A stretch of DNA of 64,000 bases from Lingula anatina. Taxonomy: Eukaryota; Brachiopoda; Lingulata; Lingulida; Lingulidae. The notes under the pieces were generated by a model. That model was given only the letters and a program-made list of their open reading frames with translations, was not told the origin of the DNA and made no database searches. Positions 38,701 through 51,815 of this stretch are shown here, piece after piece (position 1 is the stretch's first letter; the number at the start of each line of letters is the position of its first letter). The position numbers were made by a program, and so were the translations under genes. The stretch lies in assembly GCF_001039355.2 (NCBI RefSeq), contig NW_019774547.1:372001-436000 (forward strand), written 5' to 3'.

Positions 38701-41700
38701 ATAACTTATGTTATAAAAAGCTCATTAGTACACATTTAAAAACATGCCAAACATCTCTCTAATTTTGGCTGAGATAATATAAGTGCCACTGTCAATTTTC
38801 AGACTTAGATGGGAAGACATACAGGTCAAGATGCAGTCTTCGATTTTTAACCTTGCACAAAGGTCCACACAAACGTCGCTCCATTCTCAGGGTCTCCAAG
38901 GAAACGGCTTCCATATTGGACCACTATTACAATGGTCCAGCTAAGGTAGATACGTAAGGTAGCACAAAAACAGAGGAGGTAGACACTGTTTATTAGAACG
39001 AATGAAAATGAGACAAAATAAATTTAGATAATTAGATAACCATATTTTTATGTGTAAGTTAGTAATTATAATTTGTCTTAGACATTTATATAGCACTAAT
39101 AATAATGATAAAAATTATAATTTTCCTGGATATTTCAACTTTTCCCTGAATCACCAAGGTATGCCATATTTCTCAATTTTAAAACCATGACAAAATTATT
39201 TTTTCATCAACCAGTTCATGAGCTATAGGTTTCCAATTTTTGACTCATTTTAATAAAGATGGAGACTGGTGAATTTCCACAGTGATGGTGAAAATGGAAA
39301 TTTAGAACTAGAAAAGTAGTTTATAGTTCATAATTTTCTCAGATGTTTTGGATGGGAAAAAACTTAAAAGTTCCTGGAAAAAACATTTTTGAATAAGTTT
39401 ATCTGATATGCTTTGCCGATAAAATAATGATTTGCTCTTTATTTCTGATGATAGAATAGGATATCTGTAATCAAAATGAGGCACAGCAGGGTATTTATTA
39501 ACCAAAAGATGTGACCAAAAACATTTCTTTATGATTTGAATAATAAACAATATGACCATTATTAAAATCGTTTCACATTCAAGTTTAAAAACTGTCATTG
39601 AAAAGGCTGTTTTGACAAACTATAACTAAAGATTGTGTTTTATTCTGAAATCTGGGTGTTTCCATTATAATAGCTATATCTTGCAAAGGTTGCATGTTTA
39701 TTTATACAAGTTTCTGTGTATATGTAAATATACATAGGGGTTGTAATTAATGTCCAGGTGGGCTTACAAATGAATTGCTTTCCAATACAAAATACTGAAC
39801 ATATGTCAAGGATATCCTCATAAGTTTTTTCTTTCTGCATCAGCTGTCAACTCACTCAGAGGATTCTTTTACGTCATTTGACTCATGTTTCATAGTAACC
39901 TTACCTTGAGAACATAAATCTCGCCTACTAGCATCCAAGTTTGACTGAAAAGCAATAAATGCTTGTCACATCGCAAAAGATGATATAAAACCCTTTTCAA
40001 AAATTCCTCTTTATCTTGAAACAATTCATTCCAGACATAATTGATTTGGTATTCAAAGCCACTTTTGTTTTTGAGTCTTTTAAGCTCAGGGAATCAGAAT
40101 AAAATGATTTAATTGAAAATTGTATTAAGGTTATGCATTTTGTTATTTTTTTGTAATCCATCTAATTTTAATCTGATTTTAGTGTCGGAGTAGAATCTGA
40201 GTAGATGGATGGGTGGATAGGTAGATTCTGAAGTCGACATAGATTTTTTTGAACGCAGAGCAAGAATACCTGACTTTCAAACAACCTTTTATGAATCCCA
40301 TCCAAGGTTATGATAATTTTATCATCATTAATGAAGTAATATTATGAATTATTAGAAGAAGCATGTCCTTTATTTCCACATTCAACTAGGATACAATTAA
40401 CTGCTGTGAAAGACCTTTGTGGAGAGGTAGCTGAAAGTAGTTGTGTTACTGGGTTTATTGAATATAGATAATGTGTATGACGCACACATACATGCTGTGC
40501 AAGCCCCTGTAGTTAATACAATTCCCTGTACAGTGATGTGAGAATGCTCAATGTGTCAATATCAATGTGTTATGCAAAGGAAAGCTTTTCTATAAATGCT
40601 GGCTTACATCAGCAGAATTAAACCCTGTCAAGCCAAAATGTCCCTGACGTATGCTTTATGGATTTCTCATAATAAAAAAAAAGAAGTAAAATTCATGTGA
40701 TTTGATAACAGGTTATTTTTAAGGTGTTAGTATCACTTATCAGCATTCTGAAACAGTACTTTTTAGGTTTGACAGAATAAATACAAATGTAGGTCTGAAA
40801 TGTTCTTTTGTCTGAAACTAATATTTAATAGAACTCACAGGTGTGCTTCTATGTCAGTATGACATCATGTTCAGTCCACGCTGATGTCACCAGGTGTTGT
40901 TTGTGTCACCAGGGGTCAAGAACTGTTGTTAATGTTCCTAGTAGTGTCACACTGGGGGGGGGGGGGTCATCTTAAAGTCATTTACAGCGTGTCTGCCCTT
41001 GGCTCTATTATTGATGTTACTTAGGCTCTTCCTAATCCATCTGGTCTGCTTGATTCCTTTCATTTTCCAGTGGCTTTCGTTCTTCACTCTCCTGCCTGTT
41101 GTGTGGTTTTGCTACACTTAACAGTATCCCTTTATTACCAAAACATACTCAGTCTCTGTCCAAAAGTGTTGTCAAAATATGTTGATCTGTGAGCCAATTT
41201 TCGGGATCTAAATTTCTATTTTTTTTTTTACTTTTACCAATACAATTTACCAGTCTCCCTCTCTGCTACTAGAGTGGTTCATAGATTAGAAACTTAGAAT
41301 CCTAAAATAAGTCTGTAGACTGTAATTTTGTCAGTGCTTTTAGATTTGGTAGACTTTGATGTTTCAGGGAAAAGTGACGATCTTGCCAGAGAAATGAAGT
41401 GTTTGCTGTATAAGGGGTACTAAAGCACACACATTGTGCCACTAAAAAAATAATATTTGAACTGGGTAACTCAAGAAGGCCATTTAGTTGGAAAATTCAC
41501 ACACAGCATTGTCATGAAGTGTATATGGCACAACATTGTTTTACTATCAATCGAGTTTTATCATCTACTTCTTTTTTACCTTCACTCTGAAAAAAATTGC
41601 TGTGGCTTCTTGGCTGTTGGTTGTGGGTTGTGGGTTTGACAGCAGGAACCTGTGGTGTGATCTCATTCAGTAAAAGATTTTTTTTGTGAACAAATCTTTT

Positions 41701-42091
41701 AGAAATGTTAGCAAATTACAGGAAATTCTAAGAAATTAATCTATATTTTACAACTTTTATTCAGAACATAATGCATATTACAAATGATAGACAGCTTTTG
41801 GGTATTGCTCAATGTTTTACTCCTGTTTATATTTCTATCTTCCTTTTAATATTTTCCCTGTTAATTTTTCAGTGCCTGTTACATAGGATAACTGACTGGA
41901 ATTTCAACATCTTTAGTCTCGACAGCCTTACCAGTGGTGGGTATTTTTGGTTTTCTAGATAGTGTTTTATTGATAATGATTTATTGAAGTACATGTTATA
42001 GTTATAGGCTTTACGTGAATTTTTGTCCCAGTTTTTCTCCTGATAAGACATGTCATTATATGTAAAATTTTGAAGGATATAAAAATAAGTT

Positions 42092-42152
<61 letters not shown>

Positions 42153-44332
42153 ATTCATAAAAAACACTAAATAACCAAAAGATTTGAAGTTATACAAATA
42201 TATTAGTGTGAAGAAATTAAAAAAAAAGCAGATTTGTACACTAAGATCAAATAAACACAGTCCTCTGAAAACTAGGTAAAGAAAAAGGAATAAAAATGTT
42301 GCAGAAATGTTTTAGTTTTGATCTTTGGTACTATGAAATGAGATTGAGTATTTTCCCTTAAGTTCTGTAGGATTTGGAGATTTAAAGATGATTCAGTTTA
42401 TCATACAACTCTTAACTTTGTAAAGATGAGGGTGATGGAACAATTTGTCTTTTGTAGCCAAGTAGTTTCGTTCCGAAATTTTTGCCCATTTATTAATGAG
42501 ACAATAAAAGGAATTTAGGTCTTTCATACTCACAATATTAGTGCTATTGTGGTAAGTAATAGAAACAGAGTACATTAGATCTGTAGCATGAAGCTGCGAA
42601 TGACTGACAACCTGTTTCAAATTGTGAACTAATTTGTGGTTTGAAAAAGTCTCAGAGGCTTCCTTCAGTTTAATATGATTTCTGCAGAATTATTTTACAA
42701 AACCACCAGCTTCTTACTTACGTAAATTTTTAGTCAGGCAGGTTGTGGTTTTAGCTGAACCTGTCGTAAAAATATAGATTTTGGTAGGAGAGTCCCTTTT
42801 AATGATATTTCATGAGCAAAAATAAAAAACGACTGCCTATACTTTTATGAGCAATCAAAAACCAGCACCTCCCTGCTTCCATTTGTATTTAAACATGATA
42901 ATAGTGTCAAATATACCTGCATGTGATGTGGTCATGGGATATGTTGAAATATGTAATTTTGTCCCCTAATCTTTAACTTTTTGAGAAATTCAAAATGGCT
43001 GCCAGTGCAACATATTAAATATGTTACACATGCATGCATACTAACAAACACCATTTTCAAGCTCAATCCATCATTTTTATACTCTGTTTTTCCAAAGAAG
43101 TAGACATGTATGTGGGATAAAGTGTTCATATCTGTTGTTATTAAGTCCCAGTTGTTTGAGTTCCAAAAGACAGAAGGCCATAGAAGTTAATCATAATTTT
43201 AGCTTTTGGGTATCTATTTCAGAAAAAAATTGAGGCACCATATTGCAGTCTTATTTATAGTGCTGTTGAAATTATATTGACAGTTGCCCCCAGGAGTAAA
43301 AAATTATGAAACCAAAATATCTAGCCATCTCAAAAGACTAATTATAGGAGTTGACAATTTCCCTTGAAAATGAATTTTTTAATATTACATAGTCACATTA
43401 TTAAACAGTTGCTAGGAATAATCTCTGCCTCACGGCAGTAAACAAAGACAATATTTTGCTTTGTTTTCTCTCGGCTTTATTTGTTTGATCCTACCCATGT
43501 ACATTTTCCCTAGGGTTTTATCATCAGTTTTCCAAGTTTTGCTTGTTGTTTGGAAACATTAATGAAATTAGAGTGATGCCACTGAAGTGCACTAATGGAG
43601 CAGTTGTTCACTGTTAATAGACAGTTGAATGAGAACAGCAATTTGATATGGGTTCATCATGTGTTGTAATAGATTACAAGGTCTTTTAAATGGAAGTGCT
43701 AGTGCTCTTTGAGAAGAGCTGGGGTGTGTATACATGGAAGCAGCACTTAAAAAGAACTGTGAGATGCTGTCTAATTTTGTGTTGCTATTACAAGTATTTT
43801 ACTATATGTTATACTATAAGTTAAATGAAGGCTATGTAATTTTATCATTTGAGTTTAATAATGGGGCCAATAGAAAATTTTTATGCAAGTAGATCATATT
43901 ATTGCCCACTGAAAAGAAGTATTAGACATTTGACATTTTCTCACCAAGTGAATGTTTTTGGAACCTGTGGGGCCTTGTTTGTTTTGAAATAATGTTTTTG
44001 TAATGGATAGATAGACAAAGCAAGATAAAAAAAAGAGCAAATGAAAGAATAAGAAAAAATTGATTGAATTGTTTTATCAATGAAAGTGAATACATTGGCA
44101 TATACTAACAATTATGACATGTTTGTAAAATGTCACACACATAGTTTCATACCCAAATGTGTAAAAATTAATGAAGAAAAAAGAGAGTTTAGGTCTTTGA
44201 GGGTCTCCTAGTTCAGTTAGGACAGTAAGTATAAAAGGAGAAAAAAATCAGACTTATTCTTAGTTATTAACTCATGTGCATGTAATTACTGTGGGTTTCA
44301 TGAAAAAGTTTATGTTGAGCGAGGCCCTAGCC

Positions 44333-44405
<73 letters not shown>

Positions 44406-47400
44406 CACCTCCTGCGAGCCTAGTTTTACTGACAGTATGTAGTGCACTATTAGGCAGGAGCTCGCCAAGATGGCATAACTAGGTCACAAGGTGCGTGACA
44501 AATATCATGTCATTTACAGTCACTTAGTAAAACTATGTTCACTAAGGGAATTTTGTTCAATATTCTGCACTTCTTGACTGGATCGGACAAATTTACTCAG
44601 ATGATGTGATAATGTTATTTTTTCAGGACGCGCCTTGTACTCAGTTGCCTTCCATTTATTCCACAAATACAAGCTCATACAATGTTTTCACCTTGACGTG
44701 GTGAAAGTAATGCGATGTTTATGTAAGTATTGAAATTTTTTAAAGCATTTTTCAGTAAGGTTTTGAAAAAATTAACTTCCCTGGTTAGAAAAAAAATTGG
44801 CCCATAAAAAGAGGTTTTAAACAGTACAAGGATGATGTTATCAAAACATCTTGTTTTCACAGTTTTGTTTACCCAAAAAAAGGGAGGTTTGCATGGAAAT
44901 ACTGATTAATGTTTTTGAATGCCTTCATAGGGTATTCATTTCTTAGAAATGTAAGGTAAATAAAATGTGCTGCAAGATAGCCTTTTCTTTCTTAACCATT
45001 CATATTGCAGTATTATCAGCAGTGATGTGGGCTAGGTCAATTTTGCTGACGTAGTTCTATTTCTTGTATTTCTTTTTGCAGCTCTAATTGAAGATGGTTA
45101 TCACAGTAGTAACCCGTACCACAATGCTGTCCATGCAGCAGATGTCACTCAAGCTATGAACTGCTTCTTAGTAGAACAAAAGGTAGCTGAATATTAATGT
45201 TGAATAGGAAAAAAATATCGACCAGCATCCTTTAGACAGTGTTCACAACTTTGTATAAATTTTCAGTGTAATTGAATCCCCCAGTTTAATTCAACTTGTT
45301 TGAATATTTGTAAAATTTATGGGTTTGTACCTGCAGTTTATGATTCTTTATGCAAATATGTTTCAGTACAAGCCAAGTTTTCAAATATTTATTAAAATTT
45401 GGTAATTTATGCAAACAAATTGTTTTGGAAGGTAAATGCCCCTTGTTGCTTTTACGGTAAAGGCAAAAGAAACCTGCTGGGTGCTACGTTTTAAATAATA
45501 ATTCAATAAGTGATTTTCAAGAGTCTAACATTATGGGATAGATTTAATGTCAGTTGTGCATGCTTTCAGATAGCCTATTGTTACAGTCAACTTGAGATTC
45601 TGGTGGGGTTGCTGGCAGCAATGTGCCATGATGTGGACCATCCTGGAGTGAACCAGTCATTCCTCATAGCAACTTCCAATCATTTAGCTTCATTATATCA
45701 GGTAGGATTCAGTCATTTTAATCAGGATTTAAGTACTCTCCTGTCAAAAGACAATAGGTCGCGCCGTGCTTTATTTCGTGTAAAGTCACGTCATCCACGA
45801 ATGCGTTCCATGCACCAATGCACAGGGTTAATTACTCGTGCTTTAAGCCAGATTCTTTTGTTTCGGCTTCACCTCGCCAATTATCTGCTCTATTTCTCTT
45901 AAAGCTCAGCGCCTCGTACTTTATCTATACCATGAATATAATGAGTAAATTGGTGACATTCCAGTATAAAATTTAAACATGTAGTCTTTTTCCAGCAGCT
46001 TCTCCAGAATTGCCTTGTTTCATGCTATGATTTAATTTTTTTTTCTCAAATATAAATGATCAGAGGTTGATATAAAAACAGGAGGAGGGTAATGTTGAAT
46101 GGAGGCAGATCTTTTCAAAAGTAAAATCAAAACTTTTATCTATTCGACTTTTTTTTTTGTGTAGTTTCAATTCTATTATGAATGTATCAGTCATGTGTAA
46201 CTATGAATGTTGTCTTTCCTTTCATCAGAACACATCAGTTTTAGAAAATCATCACTGGAGAACAACAGTTGGGATACTCCATGAGTCTGGAATGCTCAGT
46301 CATCTCAATGCAAGGCAGTGGTAAGAAGACACTTATCCACATTTGTCAAAGACAGAACAACAAGTCTTTATAGAGGAGATTCATAACTGACCTATGTTTG
46401 AAGAGTTATGCAAGTTGCATATGAATGGTTTTGAATGACATTCAATTTAATGTTGACAATCTCAGTAGTAAAGAAGTGTTAAAGTTATTTGTAAAAAGTG
46501 AAACTTTGCCCAGATCTAATCTTAGACAAAAGAATGTTGTCCCTCAGGATTTATGTATGATGATATGAAACGACTACAGCACAGTTTCAAAAAAGTATAT
46601 TCCCAAAGCTTTTTATTGGATTGTATTTTAATAAGAATCATTTAGTTGAGATAATGCTTTTGATTCAAGGCATTTTTGTGTGCGGCAACTCAAGTCCCTG
46701 ATCCTTGCCACTGATATCACGCGCCAGCAGGAGTTCCTCAGCAAGTTCAAGGTCAGCTTGGATTCAGGAATAGATCTGTAGAGATAAAATTGCTATTTTT
46801 AATGACATAGAATGAATCAATCTCATATATTTTGTAATTTTGAAAGCTAGTTTGTTTCAGATTATGTCAGATTTGACCACTGTTCAATGTTATTTGGACA
46901 GTTTGAAATGGAATTCGACTATTACCATTGATATCAGCAGTGAATGTTCATTCTTTCAATCAGTGGAGACTGTCACAGAAATTATTTGCTATGAGATAAA
47001 AGTGTGATATCCTAGGGGATGTCTGCTGTTTATTAAGTTATTGTTAATAATAGATTGTTTTATGTATTATGCTTGTGTTTTTAAAGGAGTTATCAAGCCT
47101 ATTTTAATTGCAGAAACATAACGACCATGGTGATTTACAACTTGACAAGGAGGAACACAGGCATTTTGTTATGCAAGTGAGTTGTAGTATATATTTTAAT
47201 TTTCTTGTGATTCTGTCAATGTGTACTTTTTTGTTGGTCTGTAAGAGTGGAATTTTTGTCCTAAATTAAAAATTTAGAAATTGATATTTCCTGATTCTGA
47301 TGATTGAATTTTGTGGAGGCAGAACATAGCTCTTTTATTGCATATCAACCCAACCTTGCCTCCAGTAAAACAGTATATTTCAAGATACAAATGTTAATGT

Positions 47401-49507
47401 GGATGTTAATGTGGATAAAATTTTTGTTTGTGTGATAGGCATTGAACTTTGGTACATGTGGTATTATTTTTCTTTGTATTCTTCAGATAGCATTAAAATG
47501 TGCTGACATCAGTAACCCATGTCGCCCTCTCGACATCAGCCGGAAGTGGAGTCAGAGTGTGTGTGAAGAGTTCTTTAAACAGGGTAAGGCAGGAAACTTG
47601 AATTTGGTTTTAGTGAAAGCAGATTCTTGTATCTGATGGCTGCATACCTTCTCAGTTTAGTGTTTTTAGTGGACTACCTCATGCAATTAAAACTGTTATC
47701 AGGAGACTTTGGAAGTAATTATTTTTTGTCAAAATAGTAATAATCCAATATTTTGTCAAAATTGATCCATTTAACAGGATCAGTATATTACTTTGTGGCA
47801 ATTAATACATAAAAATCAAAGTGGAAGAAATAAATCTTTAACAGTCAGCTAGTCAGCTATAACCCCCCCCCCCCCATGTCTTTGCCCTTATGTTTTAGGT
47901 GATTGTGAGAGGGACCTTCAGCTTCCTGTGACACCAGTCTGTGATAGAAACTCAACCACAGTGGCCAAAATACAAATAGGTAACTGATAATACCATAACA
48001 ACATCCAGCAGGACTTAAGTGATTGAATACCATCGTATGACATATTATATAACATTTCATCTTGGGTATAGTGTTTTCAATGAATGAATTGGACAATCCA
48101 AAGATTTTTAATTAAACTCTGTTTCATAGACAATTCATAAGTAAGAATTTTCACAATAACAAATCCATAATGCTCCATCTCTTTTATTTAGGGTTTATGG
48201 ACTTTGTTGTGGGACCCTTATTCAGTGAATGGCAGCGGTTTATACCCTCTAATCTCAGTAAACAGTTACTAAATAACATTAACTTAAACAGGAGTTACTG
48301 GTTAGAGACTATGCATGAACCTGAGGCTGACTTAGAGGAGGGTACAGTTTCCAAATCCAGTGATCCTAGCCCAGCTCAGTCCCCTGTGGACAACATTTCA
48401 TTCACATTTGATGCCATAGATGCTGAGGGAGATACAGATAGCAAATATGGTGATGAGGCTGATGATGATGATGATGATGATGAGCTCCCTATGTTATTAA
48501 TGCCAGCGGAGATTCAGTCTCTCCTTGGTGCTAGGCGGCATAGTATGCCACCAGCGTTACCTCGAAGAGACGTCTTTAAACTTCAAATGAGGAGGGAGAG
48601 CTATCCCATATGTACCTCTCTGAATAGGAGAGGCAGTTTACCCAAAACGGTGTACCAGTCGACCTCCTGGGACCAGTTGTCTCAAAAACTGTCAAAGACG
48701 TCGAATGGCACCAGGGCTTTGTCTCTGGACACATTGACATCTCGTCCAAAGATCTCTGTCCTCAGTGCCCTTATGGACACTGTCTCCATTACACACCAGC
48801 AATTCTCAAACTCTGACCCTCAGTCGCTGTCAACAGGAACCATTCCTGTTGCACCCACTGCCAGCAAGAGGCTGTGGTCTTTACCCCATTGTGCTGTGGA
48901 CAGTTTGGAGTGTTCTCTATTGCCTACATTCCATAGCTCTAGCCATCACCACCACCACTCTAGTCATAGTGATTCTCAGGCAAAACTGCACGCCTCAGGG
49001 CACTTTGAAGCCGCAGAGCTGAAAGATGCACATATTTTTATACCTCCATTCACCAGCACACAATCAAACATATGTCAGGTCGAAGAGCCAGCTATGCAAG
49101 TTCTAGAGAAGAGTCGGGAATTATCAAGTATGAATTGATTTATTTGGATTGATTGCATATTTTTTTCCATACCGTATATATTCTTAAATATTAACTTAAC
49201 TATGATAGCTGAGGGCTAGAAAAGTATTTTCAATTAGTTAACTGCCTAGTAGTAGGTTGGCTTAACCTTCTTAAATGTAAGAAAATGATGTATGATTTAA
49301 CAGATATAATCTTTGAGAGCTTCCTGGTATCGGATTTCTTGTAGGATTTAAAAAGGGGGCTGATGCCTTTATAGCAATGAAATATGATTTTTGAGTTTGT
49401 CTGTTCTCAAGAGCAGAATAGTAAGATGATTTAGTTTTATTTTTAAATCTTTTTCAGAAGTTGAAGAGGATGCACCTGCAGAACCAGGCATTGTACACAG
49501 TTTATAG
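13950..49507 (+). CDS. PDE7: PDE7-type 3',5'-cyclic AMP phosphodiesterase
   Basis: Hydrolyses cAMP to AMP. Exons: 13950-14090, 26727-26787, 38279-38374, 38803-38945, 41873-41936, 44627-44722, 45082-45182, 45570-45701, 46229-46320, 46670-46751, 47114-47176, 47487-47583, 47899-47979, 48192-49127, 49458-49507. All phases match and give 744 residues. The N-terminus has RRGAIS (28-33) and RRGGIS (48-53) like human PDE7A1. Catalytic marks: [13 protein letters not shown], the signature HDVDHPGVN (His254, Asp255), Asp364 in KCADISNP, and the invariant Gln415 in KIQIGF. Residues after about 455 form a long Ser/His/Asp-rich tail absent from human PDE7, with RRHS, RRES and RRGS. The donor after exon 5 is GTGGGT. 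If 49127 is not spliced, translation stops at 49138 instead. Confidence 0.95.
17464..17490. repeat. (TATC)n microsatellite
   Basis: About seven tandem TATC units in PDE7 intron 1. Confidence 0.9.
19816..20038. mobile_element. 223-bp MITE with long inverted ends
   Basis: The outer ends are TCATTTGCAG and CTGCAAATGA. Further in, GGGATTAACGAG and AAGCGGAGGTTATCA pair with TGATAACCTCCGCTT and CTCGTTAATCCC, followed by TATTGACGTCA against TGATGTCAATA. A partial relative is at 9509-9582. No target-site duplication is clear. Confidence 0.8.
20670..20921. mobile_element. hAT-like MITE related to family R2
   Basis: Starts CAGTGGCGGATTTGG and ends CCTGGATCTGCCCTTG, imperfect inverted repeats of the CAGTGGCGGAT type seen in many hAT-derived elements. 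The inside has G- and C-runs and no coding potential. Confidence 0.65.
23344..23511 (-). mobile_element. hAT-like MITE, family R2, copy 2
   Basis: Reverse-complement copy of 13325-13493 with few differences. The flanks carry ATAATG on both sides (23338-23343 and 23512-23517), a possible target duplication. Confidence 0.8.
25258..25630. mobile_element. TTAA-bounded MITE-like element
   Basis: Begins TTAACAGACATGCTGAAA and ends TTTCAGCATGTCTGGATTAA. The TTAA on both sides suggests a piggyBac-like target preference. The inside shows repeated GGACCGA and GTCCGAC-type motifs. Short coding frames here look incidental. Confidence 0.45.
26108..26385. mobile_element. MITE with TTCCCATAAC-type ends
   Basis: The left end GACTGCGTTCCCATAACC pairs with GGTTATGGGAACGGGACC at the right. 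The inverted match continues through TATCGTACTAGC against GCTAGTATGATA. It lies 340 bp before PDE7 exon 2. The ends resemble the left end of the element at 60185-60380. Confidence 0.7.
32180..32520 (-). pseudogene. Tc1/mariner-type transposase relic
   Basis: Minus-strand frames show [10 protein letters not shown] (near 32343-32370), QQGNAPCH (near 32455-32485, with Gly where the family has catalytic Asp) and the closing motif pieces [11 protein letters not shown] and LSMGQRL. The pieces lie in different frames with stops between them, so the gene is dead. Only the C-terminal half is recognisable, and an AT microsatellite follows it. Confidence 0.75.
32389..32780. repeat. Local duplication (offset 191) with AT microsatellites
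   Basis: The sequence GTGTGCTGGCCATTGAAGG onward at 32391 recurs at 32582. Each copy ends in a long (AT)n tract (about 32527-32569 and 32704-32780). A single N at 32578 sits at the join, preceded by TAAACGTTTTC, an 11-mer that also occurs at 32875. The second copy may be an assembly product. Confidence 0.75.
32830..34434. mobile_element. Unclassified 1.6-kb element with ~135-bp inverted ends
   Basis: 32830-32968 and 34300-34434 are inverted copies of one another. Shared stretches include TTTCAGGCTCTTCAGACAAT with its complement, TGTATTTATTGTTACTA and GTCTATTGTCTTATCTTA. The 1.3-kb inside has a markedly GC-richer part at about 33180-33640 with splice-like GGTAAGAAATG at 33427. No transposase motif was recognised. 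An N lies at 33789. Confidence 0.7.
35678..35747 (+). CDS. PDE7: Likely alternative first coding exon of PDE7
   Basis: ATG at 35678 opens 23 codons rich in Leu, Phe and Cys ([14 protein letters not shown]..) ending AKR plus one base, then a near-perfect donor AGAG|GTGAGT. The exon ends in phase 1, exactly what exon 38279-38374 (GDVKV..) requires. An in-frame TGA at 35642 precedes the ATG. Human PDE7A2 likewise replaces the N-terminus by a short hydrophobic stretch. The product would skip both RRGxIS motifs and could be membrane-associated. Transcript evidence is lacking. Confidence 0.55.
42093..42151. repeat. (AAT)n microsatellite
   Basis: About 19 AAT units in PDE7 intron 5. Confidence 0.95.
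44336..44403. repeat. (AT)n microsatellite
   Basis: About 34 AT units with one interruption, 220 bp before PDE7 exon 6. Confidence 0.95.
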
Positions 49508-51815
49508 TCAACTTTAATGAAGCTGCATTTTAAGACATTTATTTGCTAGTTATTGTTAATCAGATTTTGCTAGCATTTGTTGTTTGATTAGGAAAGTGGC
49601 ATATCTGCAAACACAATCCAATTTGTAGTTAAAAACATCTGCTGTAGATTTTTTAAGAAGCTTTTTACCATTTTAACCAGGTGCCAAAACTGGGTGAATG
49701 TTTGACTTTGTAGGCTTTAGTTGTCAAGTCCAGGTTCACACACACTAGATTTTAAGTTGTATGAAAAGATGATACAAATGTCATGAAGTTTTCTGTGGAT
49801 GAAATGGATTTTTTTTTTGTTGTTGTTGTTTTTTTTTTTTAAACATGCACAAGACCATCGTTTTATATCTCATTAAGACAGTTTATTAAAAAAAAGTGTA
49901 GTCGGTATATCTTTCAGTGATTGATAAAAAAAAAATATGCTTTATACAATTGGGCTTTGCCTTTGTCACGTTAGAATATATTGCCTATGAAGATTATCTT
50001 TTAAGAAACTTAATTGAGTGCTGGGAAAATCATTAATTTCCCTTAACTATATGTAGTCTTTAATGCTGAGGAAATCGTGGAAAACCATGATTTATTCCAT
50101 AAGAACTGTACAGTATTTGGGTGGCAGATCATCAGCTGTTGTTTACTTTCTTGTCCTGTTATGGATTGTCATTATATGAACATTTTCCACTAAATTATGA
50201 GAAGACTAGGTTTTAAAGCCCATTTTGTACCAACCCTTGTTAAAATATAGGAAAAAAGTAGAATTAATAAATAAACCTACACCAAAATAATTCATAGGAT
50301 GGCTCAAAGTTAGATATATTTTTGCTAAATATATATTTTACAGCTAAAATCTAGTGTTGGATAGGACCAAAGAACTTTTGAAATGTAAATTAGATATGAA
50401 AGAAATCCGAAATCCATTAGAAGTAACCCGAGTGTTAAACACTTTAGTTTAAAATGGTACATTTTTCACCTTCCAAAATTTTCTGTTATGAGGTAGATAT
50501 CTGAACATTGTTTTCCCTGTACAATTATGTTGTAAACAAGCATTGCCTAGTATAAAGGTGGAGGATTTTTTCTCATTTTTCAGATTATTATTTTCTTTTG
50601 TTGCATGTACTTTCCAATTTTTTTAACAAGTTGCAGGTTTTTTTTTAGTCACTGACAATTATCCTGCATACTGATCTCCTTAGTCATGTGCAACTAGTTT
50701 ATGTTGTTAGATATAACAGTATTTGTGATGAAATTTTAAGGCATATTTCTCTTTTGTTACATTTGACAAATATTTAGTTGTCTTTATGCCAGTAAAGGGG
50801 AAAAACATGAAACATTTGGACAATTAATGTCCTTGAAATGGAGTGTTGTTAGTCTTTTCCTGCATTTTGGTTTTAGACCAAATTTGAAAAAAGTATCTTA
50901 CTTAATTTAGGGTAAATTCAAGGTGTCAGTTGAGGTTGTATTATAGTACAGAACATTAACAAAGGTTTGACATAAAAATATTTTTGAAAGTGCAATGTAT
51001 TTGTTATACATTACCAATGTTGGTATCAGGCTGCATGTGCATCAGTTTGTTTTCTAGACGTTAAGTCTTTATCTGGGATAAACTGCATTGTTAAAATATT
51101 TTCAAATATATCATCACCATTATTTGTTCACTTTTAAGAACACGTTTTGTTTGTTCATTTGTCAGCAGCATGTATATAAATGGGAGTTATAAAAACATTT
51201 GGAGGCACCTTTATTTTGTTAACAAGTATTGTCACTTTATTTCTGGTGCCAAGCTGGTCTCTGATTAAGATGTGTATTTTCAATTTCCATGTAAATAAAC
51301 ATTTTGTACTTCAAAAATTATAGACATTTACTGTACAAAGACAAGGATTTTGTGTAGCAAGCTTTTCACAGATAAGTGACTACTGCTGTCTTTATTTTTA
51401 GGGTGCACAGGGACATCTGGAGACCACTCTTAATATTTAACATGATTGTTTTATTGCGCAAGTTTATTGTATGTACTTAAGATAACTGTAAATACGAATT
51501 TTTGATCTCTTATTTATTAACATGACAGCTCAAAGCATGTCATGAATACTGCCACCTTTTGTGGAGATCACATCCCCCCCTTTAAGTTTTCTCTCTCCTG
51601 ATTGGGCTGATTACTTGGTAGTCTGTCACTTGGAAAGAGGTTCTTTAAGCAACAGATGTGAACTCTGATTTACAAAAAAATATCAATTTATCTTTGGCAA
51701 AAGTTGATTTTAAAAACCTTATCAACAACACATAGCCACCTCACATAATCCTGTAAGATCGAAGGTCAGTAATCATTATAATAATGCTGAGTCCATCAAA
51801 ACTGCTGAAGCTATG
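49508..51815. other. Convergent 3' regions of PDE7 and MED23
   Basis: No coding sequence. It should hold the PDE7 3' UTR from the left and the MED23 3' UTR from the right. AATAAA occurs on the plus strand at 51294-51299 and, for the opposite strand, TTTATT at 51450-51455 and 51513-51518, so the two transcripts could end about 150 bp apart. Confidence 0.65.
51294..51299 (+). promoter_or_regulatory. PDE7: Candidate PDE7 polyadenylation signal
   Basis: AATAAA in GTAAATAAACATTTTG, 1.8 kb after the PDE7 stop. An earlier AATAAA lies near 50268, so the choice is uncertain. Confidence 0.35.

Noticed and set aside
45510-45902. A 130-codon frame continuing past PDE7 exon 8
   Set aside because: Only 45570-45701 aligns to PDE7 and a good donor follows; the rest is intron, though somewhat GC-richer.
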